A DNA stretch of 34,039 nt from Burkholderiales bacterium (GTDB taxonomy: Bacteria > Pseudomonadota > Gammaproteobacteria > Burkholderiales > Burkholderiaceae_C). Location: the NCBI GenBank assembly GCA_003963005.1, contig RXJW01000123.1, positions 1 to 34,039 on the forward strand, read 5' to 3'. This document shows, piece by piece, positions 22,829 through 32,100 of this stretch. Numbering within the stretch: position 1 is the first letter of the stretch; each line of letters begins with the position of its first letter. The notes beneath the pieces are model-generated. The model saw only the letters and a list, made by a program, of their open reading frames with translations, did not search any database and was not told the DNA's origin. The position numbers and the translations under genes are program-made.

Positions 22829-22903
22829 TCTGCGGCCTGGAGTTCGAGCTCAGTTCTCACTCCCCGGGGTCGCAACCCCAAACCCCGCACCCTGTTCCGC
22901 AGA
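22829..22903 (+). promoter_or_regulatory. Possible structured leader RNA of rpmF
   Basis: In the predicted rpmF leader TCTGCGG (22829-22835) pairs with CCGCAGA (22897-22903), enclosing two further hairpins. One is GGAGT/ACTCC (22839-22843 with 22859-22863), continued by GAG/CTC. The other is GGGGT/ACCCC (22866-22870 with 22875-22879) with a CGCA loop. This would be a three-way junction starting near the 5' end and closing just before the GGAGAA ribosome-binding site (22908-22913). Seen by hand-pairing only. Confidence 0.4.
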
Positions 22904-22917
22904 ATTCGGAGAATCTC

Positions 22918-23103
22918 ATGGCCGTTCAGCAAAACAAGAAGTCGCCGTCCAAGCGCGGCATGCACCGTTCCCACAATGCGCTCACGACCCCGGGCACGGC
23001 CATCGAGCCGACGACCGGCGAAGTGCACCTGCGTCACCACATCAGCCCGACCGGTTTCTACCGTGGCCGCAAGGTGCTGAAGAGCAAGGCCGACGCGGCC
23101 TGA
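22918..23103 (+). CDS. rpmF: Large-subunit ribosomal protein bL32
   Basis: A 61-residue basic protein, [18 protein letters not shown] through [17 protein letters not shown], unmistakably bL32. It has no cysteines, so it is the zinc-free form found in Enterobacteria and Betaproteobacteria. A GGAGAA ribosome-binding site lies four bases before the ATG. The gene has its own strong promoter and a long, possibly structured leader. A terminator-like hairpin follows before plsX, so rpmF can be expressed as a short monocistronic message as well as by readthrough into the fatty-acid genes. Confidence 0.97.
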   Translation: MAVQQNKKSPSKRGMHRSHNALTTPGTAIEPTTGEVHLRHHISPTGFYRGRKVLKSKADAA

Positions 23104-23153
23104 TGATGCCCGGCGCTGCCCGGTGCGGCGCCACACCATCGAAAAATCTGCCG

Positions 23154-23192
23154 ACCCGGCCTGCGTACCGCGCAGCGCCGGGTTTGGTCTTT
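23154..23192 (+). terminator. Intrinsic terminator or attenuator between rpmF and plsX
   Basis: ACCCGGC (23154-23160) pairs with GCCGGGT (23177-23183), continued by CTGCG/CGCAG with a TACCG loop and one bulged C: 12 bp in all. It is followed by TTTGGTCTTT. The T-tract is interrupted, so partial termination is likely. Confidence 0.55.
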
Positions 23193-23214
23193 GTGGCTCA
23201 CGAAAACCACTGAC

Positions 23215-24306
23215 ATGACCGCCACTTTGCCTGAGCCGATCCGCCTGTCTGTCGACTGCATGGGCGGCGACCACGGCCCCTCGGTCACGCTGCCGGCCTG
23301 CCGCGCGTTCCTGGACAAGCACCCCGGCGCTGAACTCCTGCTGGTGGGCAAGCCGGAAGCCCTCACCGCCGCCGCGGCCTGGCCGCGCTGCCGCATCGTC
23401 GCCGCGAGCGAAGTCGTCACGATGGACGACCCGGTCGAGGTCGCCCTGCGTCGCAAGCGCGACTCCTCCATGCGGGTGGCCATCCAGCAACTGAAGGCTG
23501 ACCGTGATGGCAACCCGGCACTCGCCCACGCCTGCGTCTCTGCGGGCAACACCGGCGCGTTGATGGCCGTGGCGCGCTACCTGCTCAAGACGCTGGACGG
23601 CATCGACCGCCCCGCCATCGCCACCGTCATGCCCAACCAGCAGGGGCGCTTCACGACCGTGCTCGACCTCGGCGCGAATGTCGACTGCACGGCGGAACAC
23701 CTGCTGCAGTTTGCGCTGATGGGCAGCGCACTGGTTGCGGCCGTCGAGGGCAACGAGGAGCCGAGCGTCGGCCTGCTGAACATCGGCGAGGAAGCCATCA
23801 AGGGCAGCGAAACCATCAAGCAGGCGGGCGAGTTGCTACGCGCCGCCGGTGCTGCCGGTCAGCTGAACTTCTTTGGCAACGTCGAAGGCAACGACATCTT
23901 CAAGGGCACGACGGAGATCGTCGTGTGCGATGGCTTCGTCGGCAACGTGATGCTCAAGACCTCCGAAGGGCTGGCCACGATGATCGGCGCCTTCATCAAG
24001 GAAGAGTTCAGCCGCAACCTCTTCACGAAGCTGGCGGCGCTGCTCGCCCTGCCTGTGTTGAAGGCCTTCAAGCGCCGCGTGGATCACCGCCGCTTCAATG
24101 GTGCCGCGCTGCTCGGCCTGCGCGGCCTCGTGTTCAAGAGCCACGGCTCGGCCGACGCCTTCGCGTTCGAGATGGCGCTGGCCCGCGCTTATGATGCCGC
24201 CCGCAACCGGTTGCTGGACCGGGTACACGATCGCATCGTCGCCACCCTGCAGGCCAAGGCAGGCGATGCCGGAGACAACGCGACAACCGTCGCGCAGGCT
24301 GCGTGA
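23215..24306 (+). CDS. plsX: Phosphate acyltransferase PlsX
   Basis: A 363-residue enzyme that converts acyl-ACP to acyl-phosphate for phospholipid synthesis. [18 protein letters not shown] is the family's N-terminal signature, with [48 protein letters not shown] and [13 protein letters not shown] further on. The ATG at 23215 was chosen: an in-frame TTG at 23191 would start inside the T-run of the preceding hairpin. No strong ribosome-binding site is visible. The C-terminus is slightly extended ([14 protein letters not shown]). It starts the fatty-acid block, and the terminator-like hairpin just upstream may set its level relative to rpmF. Confidence 0.95.
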   Translation: MTATLPEPIRLSVDCMGGDHGPSVTLPACRAFLDKHPGAELLLVGKPEALTAAAAWPRCRIVAASEVVTMDDPVEVALRRKRDSSMRVAIQQLKADRDGNPALAHACVSAGNTGALMAVARYLLKTLDGIDRPAIATVMPNQQGRFTTVLDLGANVDCTAEHLLQFALMGSALVAAVEGNEEPSVGLLNIGEEAIKGSETIKQAGELLRAAGAAGQLNFFGNVEGNDIFKGTTEIVVCDGFVGNVMLKTSEGLATMIGAFIKEEFSRNLFTKLAALLALPVLKAFKRRVDHRRFNGAALLGLRGLVFKSHGSADAFAFEMALARAYDAARNRLLDRVHDRIVATLQAKAGDAGDNATTVAQAA

Positions 24307-24353
24307 GCGCTGCACGACCGCCCCATGGCGCTCGGGCACGTCCTGCGTAGCAC

Positions 24354-24368
24354 GGAGGCCCTTTCTTG
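24354..24368 (+). promoter_or_regulatory. Strong ribosome-binding site that fixes a TTG start for fabH
   Basis: GGAGG at 24354-24358, a 7-nt spacer, then TTG at 24366. No ATG or GTG is placed as well, and the protein begins correctly from this TTG. Confidence 0.75.
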
Positions 24369-25364
24369 AGTTCCACTGCAAGCACTTCCCCGCGCTACTC
24401 GCGCATCCTCGGCACGGGCAGCTTCCTGCCGGCCGACCGGGTGACCAACCAAGCCCTGGCCGAGCGCCTCGCGGCCGACGGCATCGAGACCTCGGACACC
24501 TGGATCGTCGAGCGCACCGGCATCCGCGCCCGCCATTTCGCAGCGCCCGATCAGGGCGCCAGCGACCTCGCCTTCCCGGCTGCGCAGGCGGCTCTGGAAG
24601 CCGCCGGCACGGCGGCCGAAGAGATCGACCTGATCATCGTCGCCACGTCCACGCCGGACATGGTGTTCCCGTCCACGGCCTGCCTGCTCCAGCGCAAGCT
24701 CGGCGTGCACGGCTGTGCCGCGTTCGACGTGCAGGCGGTGTGCTCCGGCTTCGTCTACGCGCTGACCGTCGCGGATTCGATGATCCGCAGCGGCGCGGCC
24801 AACAAGGCGCTTGTCGTCGGCGCTGAGGTCTTCTCGCGCATCCTCGACTTCAAGGACCGCACCACCTGCGTGCTGTTCGGCGACGGCGCCGGCGCCGTGG
24901 TGCTCGGTGCGAGCAGCGAGCCGGGCATCCTGGCGACCGAGCTGCATGCCGACTCGCGCCATGTCGACATCCTGTGCACGCCGGGCACGGTCTCGGGCGG
25001 CCAGGTGTTGGGCACGCCGCTGCTGAAGATGGACGGCCAGGCTGTGTTCAAGGTCGCTGTGGGCGTGCTGGAGAAGGTCGCCCGCTCGGTGCTCGACAAG
25101 GCCGGGCTGACCGATGCCGACATCGACTGGCTCATCCCGCACCAGGCCAACATCCGCATCATGCAGGGCACGGCCAAGAAGCTGAAGATGGACCTGAACA
25201 AGCTCATCGTCACCGTCGACGAGCATGGCAACACCTCCGCGGCCTCGGTGCCGCTGGCCCTGGACGCCGCCGTGCGCTCGGGCCGCGTGCAGCGCGGTGA
25301 CACCGTCATGCTCGAAGGCGTCGGCGGTGGCTTTACCTGGGGCGCTGCCCTGCTGAAGTACTAG
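24366..25364 (+). CDS. fabH: 3-oxoacyl-ACP synthase III (FabH)
   Basis: A 332-residue ketoacyl-ACP synthase III, which condenses acetyl-CoA with malonyl-ACP to start fatty-acid synthesis. The catalytic triad is visible: C126 in [13 protein letters not shown]259 in [12 protein letters not shown] and N289 in [29 protein letters not shown] is the usual C-terminus. The N-terminal ten residues ([10 protein letters not shown]) are a non-conserved extension. Translation most likely begins at TTG 24366, seven bases after GGAGG. It lies between plsX and fabD in the standard order. Confidence 0.95.
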   Translation: MSSTASTSPRYSRILGTGSFLPADRVTNQALAERLAADGIETSDTWIVERTGIRARHFAAPDQGASDLAFPAAQAALEAAGTAAEEIDLIIVATSTPDMVFPSTACLLQRKLGVHGCAAFDVQAVCSGFVYALTVADSMIRSGAANKALVVGAEVFSRILDFKDRTTCVLFGDGAGAVVLGASSEPGILATELHADSRHVDILCTPGTVSGGQVLGTPLLKMDGQAVFKVAVGVLEKVARSVLDKAGLTDADIDWLIPHQANIRIMQGTAKKLKMDLNKLIVTVDEHGNTSAASVPLALDAAVRSGRVQRGDTVMLEGVGGGFTWGAALLKY

Positions 25365-25425
25365 CAAGCCGCCCTCGCGCCAGGCCACGACCCGGCGCAC
25401 CCGATCTCGAACTGGAACCACACCC

Positions 25426-26370
25426 ATGACCGCACCTTTTGCCGTTGTCTTCCCCGGCCAGGGCTCGCAGGCCGTCGGCATGCTCGACGCCTGGGGCGAC
25501 CATCCCGAAGTCCGCCGCACGCTCGACGAAGCCTCCTCCGCCCTGGGCGAGGACATCGCCGCGCTGATCCATGCCGGCCCGAAGGAGCCGCTCGACCTCA
25601 CCACCAACACCCAGCCTGTCATGCTGACGGCCGGCATCGCCTGCTGGCGGGCCTTCGTGGCCGAGACGGGCGCGCAGCCGGTGGCCGCCGCCGGCCATTC
25701 GCTGGGCGAGTACACCGCGCTGGTGGCGGCCGGCGCCCTGAGCCTGACCGACGCACTGCCCCTCGTGCGCTTCCGTGCCCAGGCCATGCAGGAAGCCGTG
25801 CCGGTCGGTGCGGGCGCCATGTACGCCATCCTGGGCCTGGACGGCGACGCGGTGCGGGCTGGCTGCGCCCAGGCGGCCGTCGAGACGGGCGAGGCCATCG
25901 AGGCGGTCAACTTCAACGACCCCAAGCAGACGGTCATCGCCGGCAGCAAGGCCGGCGCCGAGAAGGCCGCCGAGATCCTGAAGGCCGCCGGTGCCAAGCG
26001 CGCGCTGCCGCTGCCGGTGTCGGCACCCTTCCACTCCAGCCTGATGAAGCCCGCGGCCGAACGCCTCAAGGACAAGCTCGCGACGGTGCAGTTCCAGTCT
26101 GCGGCCTTCCCGGTCATCAACAACATCGACGTCGCCGTGACCGATTCGGCCGATGCGTTGCGCGACGCCCTCTACCGCCAGGCCTTCGGCCCGGTCCGCT
26201 GGGTGGAGGTCGTGCAGGCTCTGAAGGCTCGCGGCGTGGGCCACGTCATCGAGTCCGGCCCCGGCAAGGTGCTGACCGGCATGGCCAAGCGCATCGATGC
26301 CGAACTGCAGGCCGCCTGCGTCTTCGACCCCGCCTCGCTCGCCGAGGCCCGCACCCTGCTGGGAGCTTGA
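25426..26370 (+). CDS. fabD: Malonyl-CoA:ACP transacylase (FabD)
   Basis: A 314-residue transacylase that supplies malonyl-ACP. VFPGQGSQAVGM (8-19) is the oxyanion-hole motif, GHSLGEYTALVA holds the nucleophile S92, R117 lies in VRFRAQAMQ, and H203 in SAPFHSSLMKPA is the catalytic histidine. The C-terminal GPGKVLTGMAKRI is typical. Length is normal. The ATG at 25426 is preceded by a weak GGAA site. The TGA is 2 bp before the fabG ATG, so the two are almost certainly cotranslated. Confidence 0.95.
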   Translation: MTAPFAVVFPGQGSQAVGMLDAWGDHPEVRRTLDEASSALGEDIAALIHAGPKEPLDLTTNTQPVMLTAGIACWRAFVAETGAQPVAAAGHSLGEYTALVAAGALSLTDALPLVRFRAQAMQEAVPVGAGAMYAILGLDGDAVRAGCAQAAVETGEAIEAVNFNDPKQTVIAGSKAGAEKAAEILKAAGAKRALPLPVSAPFHSSLMKPAAERLKDKLATVQFQSAAFPVINNIDVAVTDSADALRDALYRQAFGPVRWVEVVQALKARGVGHVIESGPGKVLTGMAKRIDAELQAACVFDPASLAEARTLLGA

Positions 26371-26372
26371 CC

Positions 26373-27116
26373 ATGACTGAATCCACCGCGAAGGGCGTTG
26401 CCCTCGTCACCGGCGCCAGCCGCGGCATCGGCCGCGCCATCGCACTGGCCCTGGCCCAGGACGGCTGGCGCGTCGTCGGCACCGCCACCACCGACTCCGG
26501 CGCGGCCGGCATCACCGAGGCGCTGGCCGCCCACGGCGGCCGCGGCATCGTGCTGAACGTGACCGATGCGGCTGCCAGCCAGGCGGCCGTCGACGCGATC
26601 GTCGCCCAGGAAGGCGGCCTGCACGTGCTCGTCAACAACGCCGGCATCACGCGCGACATGCTGTCCATGCGCATGAAAGACGAGGAGTGGGACGCGGTGC
26701 TCGACACCAACCTGAAAGCTGTCTTCCGCATGGCGCGGGCCGCGACCAAGCCGATGATGAAGCAGCGTTCGGGCCGCATCATCAACATCACCTCCGTCGT
26801 GGGCGCCTCCGGCAATGCCGGCCAGGCCAACTACGCCGCGGCCAAGGCCGGCGTGGCGGGCCTCACCCGGTCGCTCGCCCGCGAGCTGGGCAGCCGGGGC
26901 ATCACGGTCAACTGTGTCGCGCCGGGCTTCATCGCCACCGACATGACGGACGTGCTGCCTGAAGCCCAGAAGGCCGCGCTGCTGTCGCAGATCCCGCTGG
27001 GCCGCCTGGGCGCGCCCGAGGAAATCGCGGCGGCCGTCGTCTTCCTGGCGTCACCGGGCGGTGCTTACATCACGGGCAGTGAGCTGCACGTGAATGGCGG
27101 CATGTACATGGCCTGA
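26373..27116 (+). CDS. fabG: 3-oxoacyl-ACP reductase (FabG)
   Basis: A 247-residue classical SDR, NADPH-dependent ketoacyl-ACP reductase. VTGASRGIGRAIA is the cofactor loop and VLVNNAGITRD the NNAG motif; the catalytic residues S141 (INITSVVG), Y154 and K158 (NYAAAKAG) are in place. VAPGFIATDMT and the end GSELHVNGGMYMA match FabG closely. The ATG at 26373 has GGGAG seven bases upstream; an in-frame TTG two codons earlier is not needed. A hairpin followed by T4 lies about 40 bp after the stop and overlaps the acpP promoter. Confidence 0.95.
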   Translation: MTESTAKGVALVTGASRGIGRAIALALAQDGWRVVGTATTDSGAAGITEALAAHGGRGIVLNVTDAAASQAAVDAIVAQEGGLHVLVNNAGITRDMLSMRMKDEEWDAVLDTNLKAVFRMARAATKPMMKQRSGRIINITSVVGASGNAGQANYAAAKAGVAGLTRSLARELGSRGITVNCVAPGFIATDMTDVLPEAQKAALLSQIPLGRLGAPEEIAAAVVFLASPGGAYITGSELHVNGGMYMA

Positions 27117-27155
27117 TTCCGGGCCGGTCGCCTCGATTTAGGGGTGCCCATCTAG

Positions 27156-27446
<291 letters not shown>

Positions 27447-27482
27447 GCACCTTCCTTCTCCCGCAACTCTGATCCGCACCGC

Positions 27483-28727
<1,245 letters not shown>

Positions 28728-28742
28728 CCGCGCGCGCCGGCG

Positions 28743-29162
28743 ATGCGACGCACGCCGCCCGTCGTCGTGCAGGTGCAGCCGCAGCGGGCGGTGCAGTCGT
28801 CGGTGGCCGCCATCGCAGCGGTCACGGCGGCCGTTCTGGCGGCTTGGGGAATGGCCCATGTCCCGGCTGCATGGCCGGCGTTGGCCGCTGTGCCTGTGGC
28901 TGCGGCCTGGGGCTGGCGGGAGGCGGCGTCGCTGCCGCGGCGCTTGCGCTGGGACGGCGAAGCCTGGTGGCTCACCGAGCCCGGGTCCGATGACGAAACC
29001 CGCGTACACCTCGACGTGCTGATCGACCTCGATCACTGGCTGCTGCTGCGCGCCGCCCCCGGACCGGTGTGGCTGCCGTTGGCACGTTCGCAGCAGGCCT
29101 CGACCTGGGGTGCCCTGCGCGCGACGCTTTACGCCGCGCCCTCCCGCGTGCTCGACGCATGA
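28743..29162 (+). CDS. Small two-helix membrane protein, YgfX/CptA-like in layout
   Basis: A 139-residue protein with two adjacent hydrophobic helices (about 18-36 and 41-58) and then a compact soluble domain: LRWDGEAWWLTEPG, VHLDVLIDLDHWLLLRAAPG, WLPLARSQQASTWGALRATLY. This order of two N-terminal helices, an L-x-W-D-G-x-x-W-x-L strand, a central D-x-x-x-W-L-L-L strand and a final W-x-x-L-R-x-x-L-Y helix resembles YgfX (CptA) proteins. I infer the family from layout only. In this window it lies between fabF and rpoE and is separated from rpoE by a palindromic repeat. Start ATG 28743 follows the fabF stop by 15 bp. Confidence 0.65.
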   Translation: MRRTPPVVVQVQPQRAVQSSVAAIAAVTAAVLAAWGMAHVPAAWPALAAVPVAAAWGWREAASLPRRLRWDGEAWWLTEPGSDDETRVHLDVLIDLDHWLLLRAAPGPVWLPLARSQQASTWGALRATLYAAPSRVLDA

Positions 29163-29171
29163 GCGCCGCGC

Positions 29172-29228
29172 GGGGCCGTCCCAAGCAAGCTCGCTCCCGC
29201 CTGGCGGGACAGCGCGAAGCGCGAAGGG
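29172..29228 (+). repeat. REP-like palindromic element upstream of rpoE
   Basis: The block begins GGGGCCGTCCCAAGCAAGC and contains TCCCGCC-T-GGCGGGA (29195-29209), a perfect 7-bp inverted repeat, then GCGC-GAA-GCGC. From memory, similar units (GGGGCCGYCCCAAGCAAGC followed by a C-run/G-run palindrome) are scattered between genes in Burkholderiales such as Acidovorax and relatives. Only one copy is visible here. Confidence 0.55.
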
Positions 29229-29235
29229 TGCACCA

Positions 29236-29826
29236 GTGAGCGCCGACCCGGACTTGCTGTTGGTGCGCGAGGCCCAGGCGGGCAGCCGCGCCGCCTTCGA
29301 GATGCTGGTGCTGAAGTACCAGCGTCGCATCGAGCGGCTGCTGTCCCGCAGCGTGCACGACAGCGCCGACGTGGCCGACCTCACGCAGGAGGCTTTCCTG
29401 GCCGCCTACCGCGCCTTGCCGGCCTTCCGAGGCGAGAGCGCCTTCTACACCTGGCTCTACCGGATCGCGGTCAACGCCGCCAAGCGCCACCACGGACAGC
29501 GCGGGCGTCTCAAGCTCGTGCAAGCCCCGGATGACGATGAGGGAACTTTCGGCACCGATCCCGCTCCAAGCGACGATGCGACCCCGGAAGCCCTGCTCGC
29601 CAGCCGCCAACTGGCGCGCGAGCTCAACGAGGCGGTCGAGTCCCTGGCGGAAGAACAGCGCCGGGCCCTGTTGCTGCGAGAGGTGGATGGCTTGAGCTAC
29701 GACGAGATTGGCGACCTGATGTCCTGCCCGCCCGGCACGGTGCGTTCGCGCATCTTCCGGGCGCGCGAAGCCGTGGCGGCGCGCCTGCGGCCCTTGCTCG
29801 AAGGGCGGGGAGGGGGGCGATGGTGA
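29236..29826 (+). CDS. rpoE: Extracytoplasmic-stress sigma factor RpoE (AlgU/sigma-E)
   Basis: A 196-residue ECF sigma factor. Region 2 spans about 10-85 (LVREAQAGSRAAFEMLV, DVADLTQEAFLAAYRAL, SAFYTWLYRIAVNAAKRH) and region 4 about 130-180 (ESLAEEQRRALLLREVDGL, SYDEIGDLMSCPPGTVRSR). The order and the downstream rseA and mucD identify sigma-E of the RpoE/AlgU group. The start is GTG 29236 (MSADPDLLLVREAQ), which matches the usual RpoE N-terminus; the frame is open further upstream into the palindromic repeat, but that part is not protein-like. GAAGGG lies about eight bases before the GTG. It overlaps rseA by 7 bp. Confidence 0.94.
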   Translation: MSADPDLLLVREAQAGSRAAFEMLVLKYQRRIERLLSRSVHDSADVADLTQEAFLAAYRALPAFRGESAFYTWLYRIAVNAAKRHHGQRGRLKLVQAPDDDEGTFGTDPAPSDDATPEALLASRQLARELNEAVESLAEEQRRALLLREVDGLSYDEIGDLMSCPPGTVRSRIFRAREAVAARLRPLLEGRGGGRW

Positions 29827-30341
29827 GCCCGCTGGACGATGCGCTGAAACAATCGCTGTCGGCGCTGATGGATGGCCAGGCCACCGAGGGCGACTGGGCG
29901 CGCGTGCGGGCGGCCTGGGACCAGGACCCGGCCTTGCGCGACACCTGGGCGGCCTGGCAGGCGACCTCGGACGGCCTGCACGCGCCTGACCTGCCGCCGC
30001 TGCACCAATCGCCGCAGGCCCTGCTGGATGCGCTGCATGCCCGCTCGGCCGACGAACGTCCGGCGCGCTCCCGCGTGCGGGAGTGGACGGCCCCGCTCGC
30101 TGTGGCCGCCACCTTCGTTGCAATCTCCGTCGGCATCGGCCTGCTGCGCCCGCCGGCGCCTTCGGGCGCCGTCGTCGCCGCTGCACCGATCCAGACACCA
30201 CACGCACAAGGGTTGTCCGGGCTCAGCTTTGCGCAGACGGCCACTGGCCGTACGCTCGCGGGCGATCCGGCGCCGGATGGCAACGTCATCGACTGGGGCC
30301 TGGCGCTGCCGGAGCCGGCGGCGTCCCGGCCCGGGCCTTGA
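29820..30341 (+). CDS. rseA: Anti-sigma-E factor RseA/MucA-like
   Basis: A 173-residue single-span inner-membrane protein. The N-terminal cytoplasmic domain (1-85) opens DALKQSLSALMDGQATEG, the RseA sigma-binding start, followed by the helical WARVRAAWDQDPALRDTW. One membrane helix lies at about 89-109 (EWTAPLAVAATFVAISVGIG). Only about 64 residues follow in the periplasm, shorter than in E. coli RseA. The ATG at 29820 overlaps the rpoE stop by 7 bp and sits behind a G-rich ribosome-binding site inside rpoE. Expected role: hold RpoE at the membrane until cleaved by DegS and RseP. No rseB follows. Confidence 0.88.
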   Translation: MVSPLDDALKQSLSALMDGQATEGDWARVRAAWDQDPALRDTWAAWQATSDGLHAPDLPPLHQSPQALLDALHARSADERPARSRVREWTAPLAVAATFVAISVGIGLLRPPAPSGAVVAAAPIQTPHAQGLSGLSFAQTATGRTLAGDPAPDGNVIDWGLALPEPAASRPGP

Positions 30342-30406
30342 AGTGGCTTGCCGCTCACCGATCTGTCCTGTCCCTTCCGTATCCGTCCAGACCCTGGAAC
30401 TTCGAA

Positions 30407-31882
30407 ATGCACGCTGAGATTCGTCACCTGCCCGCGCGCACGCGCTTCCTGCTGTCCGGTGCCACCTTGGCGCTGGCCCTCGCCCTGGGTCAGGCGCCAG
30501 CCGTGGCGCAACCGCGCGAACTCCCGGACTTCGCCGAACTGGTCGAGCGCGTCGGCCCGGCCGTCGTCAACATCCGCACCGCCGAGAAGGTCAAGGTGAC
30601 CGAGGGCCAGGGCGAGATGAACGAGCAGATGCAGGAGTTCTTCCGCCGCTTCGGCATCCCCGTGCCCAACCAGCGCCGCGGTGCCCCCCGCGGTGGCGGC
30701 ACGCCGGACGACGATGGCCCGATGCGCCGCGGCGTCGGCTCTGGCTTCATCCTGAGTGCCGACGGCTATGTGCTGACCAATGCCCACGTGGTGCAGGGGG
30801 CTGACGAAGTCATCGTCACGCTCACCGACAAGCGTGAGCTCAAGGCCAAGATCATCGGTGCCGACCAGCGCTCCGACGTGGCGGTCGTGAAGGTCGAGGC
30901 CACCGGCCTGCCGGTCGTGAAGGTCGGTGACAGCAACAAGGCCCGGGTCGGCGAATGGGTCATGGCGATCGGTTCGCCCTTCGGCCTCGAGAACACCGTG
31001 ACCGCCGGCATCATCAGCGCCAAGCAGCGCGACACGGGCGACCTGCTGCCCCTCATCCAGACCGACGTGGCCATCAACCCGGGCAACTCCGGCGGGCCGC
31101 TCGTCAACATGCGCGGCGAGGTGATCGGCATCAACTCCCAGATCTACAGCCAGAATGGTGGCTACATGGGCATCTCGTTCGCGATCCCGATCGCGGACGC
31201 GATCCGCGTGGCCGACGAGCTGCGCGCCGGCGGCCGAGTCGTGCGGGGCTACCTGGGCGTGCTGCCCGACGACATCACCAAGGAAGTGGCCGAGGCCATC
31301 GGTCTGGGCAAGGCGCAGGGCGCCGTCATCCGCTCCGTGATCGCGGGCAGCCCGGCCGAGAAAGCCGGGATCGAGGGTGGCGACGTGGTCACCAAGGTGG
31401 ACGGCAAGATCGTCGAGAAGGCCGCCGACCTGCGTCGCCTCGTCGCCAACGTGAAGCCCGGCGCGAAGACCACGCTGACGGTCTTCCGCCGCGGCACCAC
31501 GAAGGAGATCGTCGTCACGGTCGGCGAAGACGAGCGCAGCAAGCGTGCGGGCGGCGCGGCCGATGGCGGCGCCAGCGAGCCGGCCCCGGCCGCCGCACCG
31601 AGCGCCGCGCTCGGCCTGAAGGTGTCCGAGCTGACCGATGCCCAGCGCAAGGAGTTGAAGCTCAAGGCCGGCATCCGCGTGGACAGCGCGACCGGGGCGG
31701 CGGCCCGTGCCGGCCTGCGCGAAGGCGACCTGATCCTGTCGGTCGACAACGTCGAGGTCACGTCGGTCAAGGTCTTCCAGGCGCAGATCGCCAAGGCCGA
31801 CAAGGACAAGGCCAAGGTCATCAACCTGGTGGTCCGCCGCGACGACGTGGTGAGCTTCGTGCTGCTCAAGCCCGCGCGTTGA
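30407..31882 (+). CDS. mucD: Periplasmic HtrA-type serine protease MucD/DegP
   Basis: A 491-residue periplasmic serine protease/chaperone. The signal peptide spans about residues 1-34 (LLSGATLALALALG, APAVAQ cleavage). The catalytic triad is H127 (LTNAHVVQGA), D157 (QRSDVAVVKV) and S228 (NPGNSGGPLVN). Two PDZ domains follow at about 281-370 (GYLGVLPDDITKEVAEA) and 400-485 (LRLGDL-like segment AGLREGDLILSVDNV). The LA loop (about 60-108) contains EQMQEFFRRFGIP and an Arg/Gly-rich stretch, as in MucD/DegQ of Proteobacteria. The ATG at 30407 gives a complete signal peptide. It is the effector end of the sigma-E block and comes 65 bp after rseA. Confidence 0.94.
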   Translation: MHAEIRHLPARTRFLLSGATLALALALGQAPAVAQPRELPDFAELVERVGPAVVNIRTAEKVKVTEGQGEMNEQMQEFFRRFGIPVPNQRRGAPRGGGTPDDDGPMRRGVGSGFILSADGYVLTNAHVVQGADEVIVTLTDKRELKAKIIGADQRSDVAVVKVEATGLPVVKVGDSNKARVGEWVMAIGSPFGLENTVTAGIISAKQRDTGDLLPLIQTDVAINPGNSGGPLVNMRGEVIGINSQIYSQNGGYMGISFAIPIADAIRVADELRAGGRVVRGYLGVLPDDITKEVAEAIGLGKAQGAVIRSVIAGSPAEKAGIEGGDVVTKVDGKIVEKAADLRRLVANVKPGAKTTLTVFRRGTTKEIVVTVGEDERSKRAGGAADGGASEPAPAAAPSAALGLKVSELTDAQRKELKLKAGIRVDSATGAAARAGLREGDLILSVDNVEVTSVKVFQAQIAKADKDKAKVINLVVRRDDVVSFVLLKPAR

Positions 31883-31940
31883 GCGAGCCGAAACCTTGGC
31901 GGCCGGCTCGGGCTTTCCGCGATGCGGCATGCCCGGGCGG

Positions 31941-31954
31941 ACCGACCGGTCGGT
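31941..31954. promoter_or_regulatory. 14-bp perfect palindrome, possible repressor operator
   Basis: ACCGACCGGTCGGT is its own reverse complement. It lies 58 bp after mucD and could be a dimer-binding operator; GACC-N4-GGTC cores are common in TetR-family sites. Alternatively it may be the stem of an inefficient mucD terminator. It has no T-run. Confidence 0.35.
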
Positions 31955-32025
31955 TGTCCACCGCTCCTGGAAGTTGGCGCCGGCTAACTTTGGTGTCAGC
32001 GCGGCCGATTGTTCGCTCGGGCCGC

Positions 32026-32031
32026 TAAAAT
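32026..32031 (+). promoter_or_regulatory. Possible -10 box (TAAAAT) before the foldable element
   Basis: CGCTAAAATAAGG is an AT-rich island in GC-rich surroundings; a start near 32038 would transcribe the 32057-32094 element. No -35 found. Confidence 0.25.
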
Positions 32032-32056
32032 AAGGCCTCGATGCGCCTCTGATGGC

Positions 32057-32094
32057 GGTGTCAGAAGGGGGAATCGACACTCCCCGGCGGCACC
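32057..32094 (+). other. Foldable element (two stacked helices)
   Basis: GGTGTC (32057-32062) pairs with GGCACC (32089-32094) with one G-T wobble, enclosing GGGGA/TCCCC (32068-32072 with 32081-32085) around ATCGACAC. No function is known to me; it resembles no tRNA arm closely. Confidence 0.3.
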
Positions 32095-32100
32095 CCGATT

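Noticed and set aside
26367..26372. TTG start for fabG two codons upstream of the ATG
   Set aside because: ATG 26373 has a GGGAG site at the right distance and matches FabG N-termini.
30396..30402. GGAACTT, the sigma-E -35 consensus, just before the mucD ATG
   Set aside because: No TCTGA/TCAAA-like -10 at 16 bp, and the start point would fall inside mucD; another GGAACTT occurs inside rpoE (29543), so chance is likely.
32068..32085. tRNA T-arm-like stem (GGGGA/TCCCC)
   Set aside because: The loop is eight bases and lacks TTCRANN; no acceptor or anticodon arm can be built around it.
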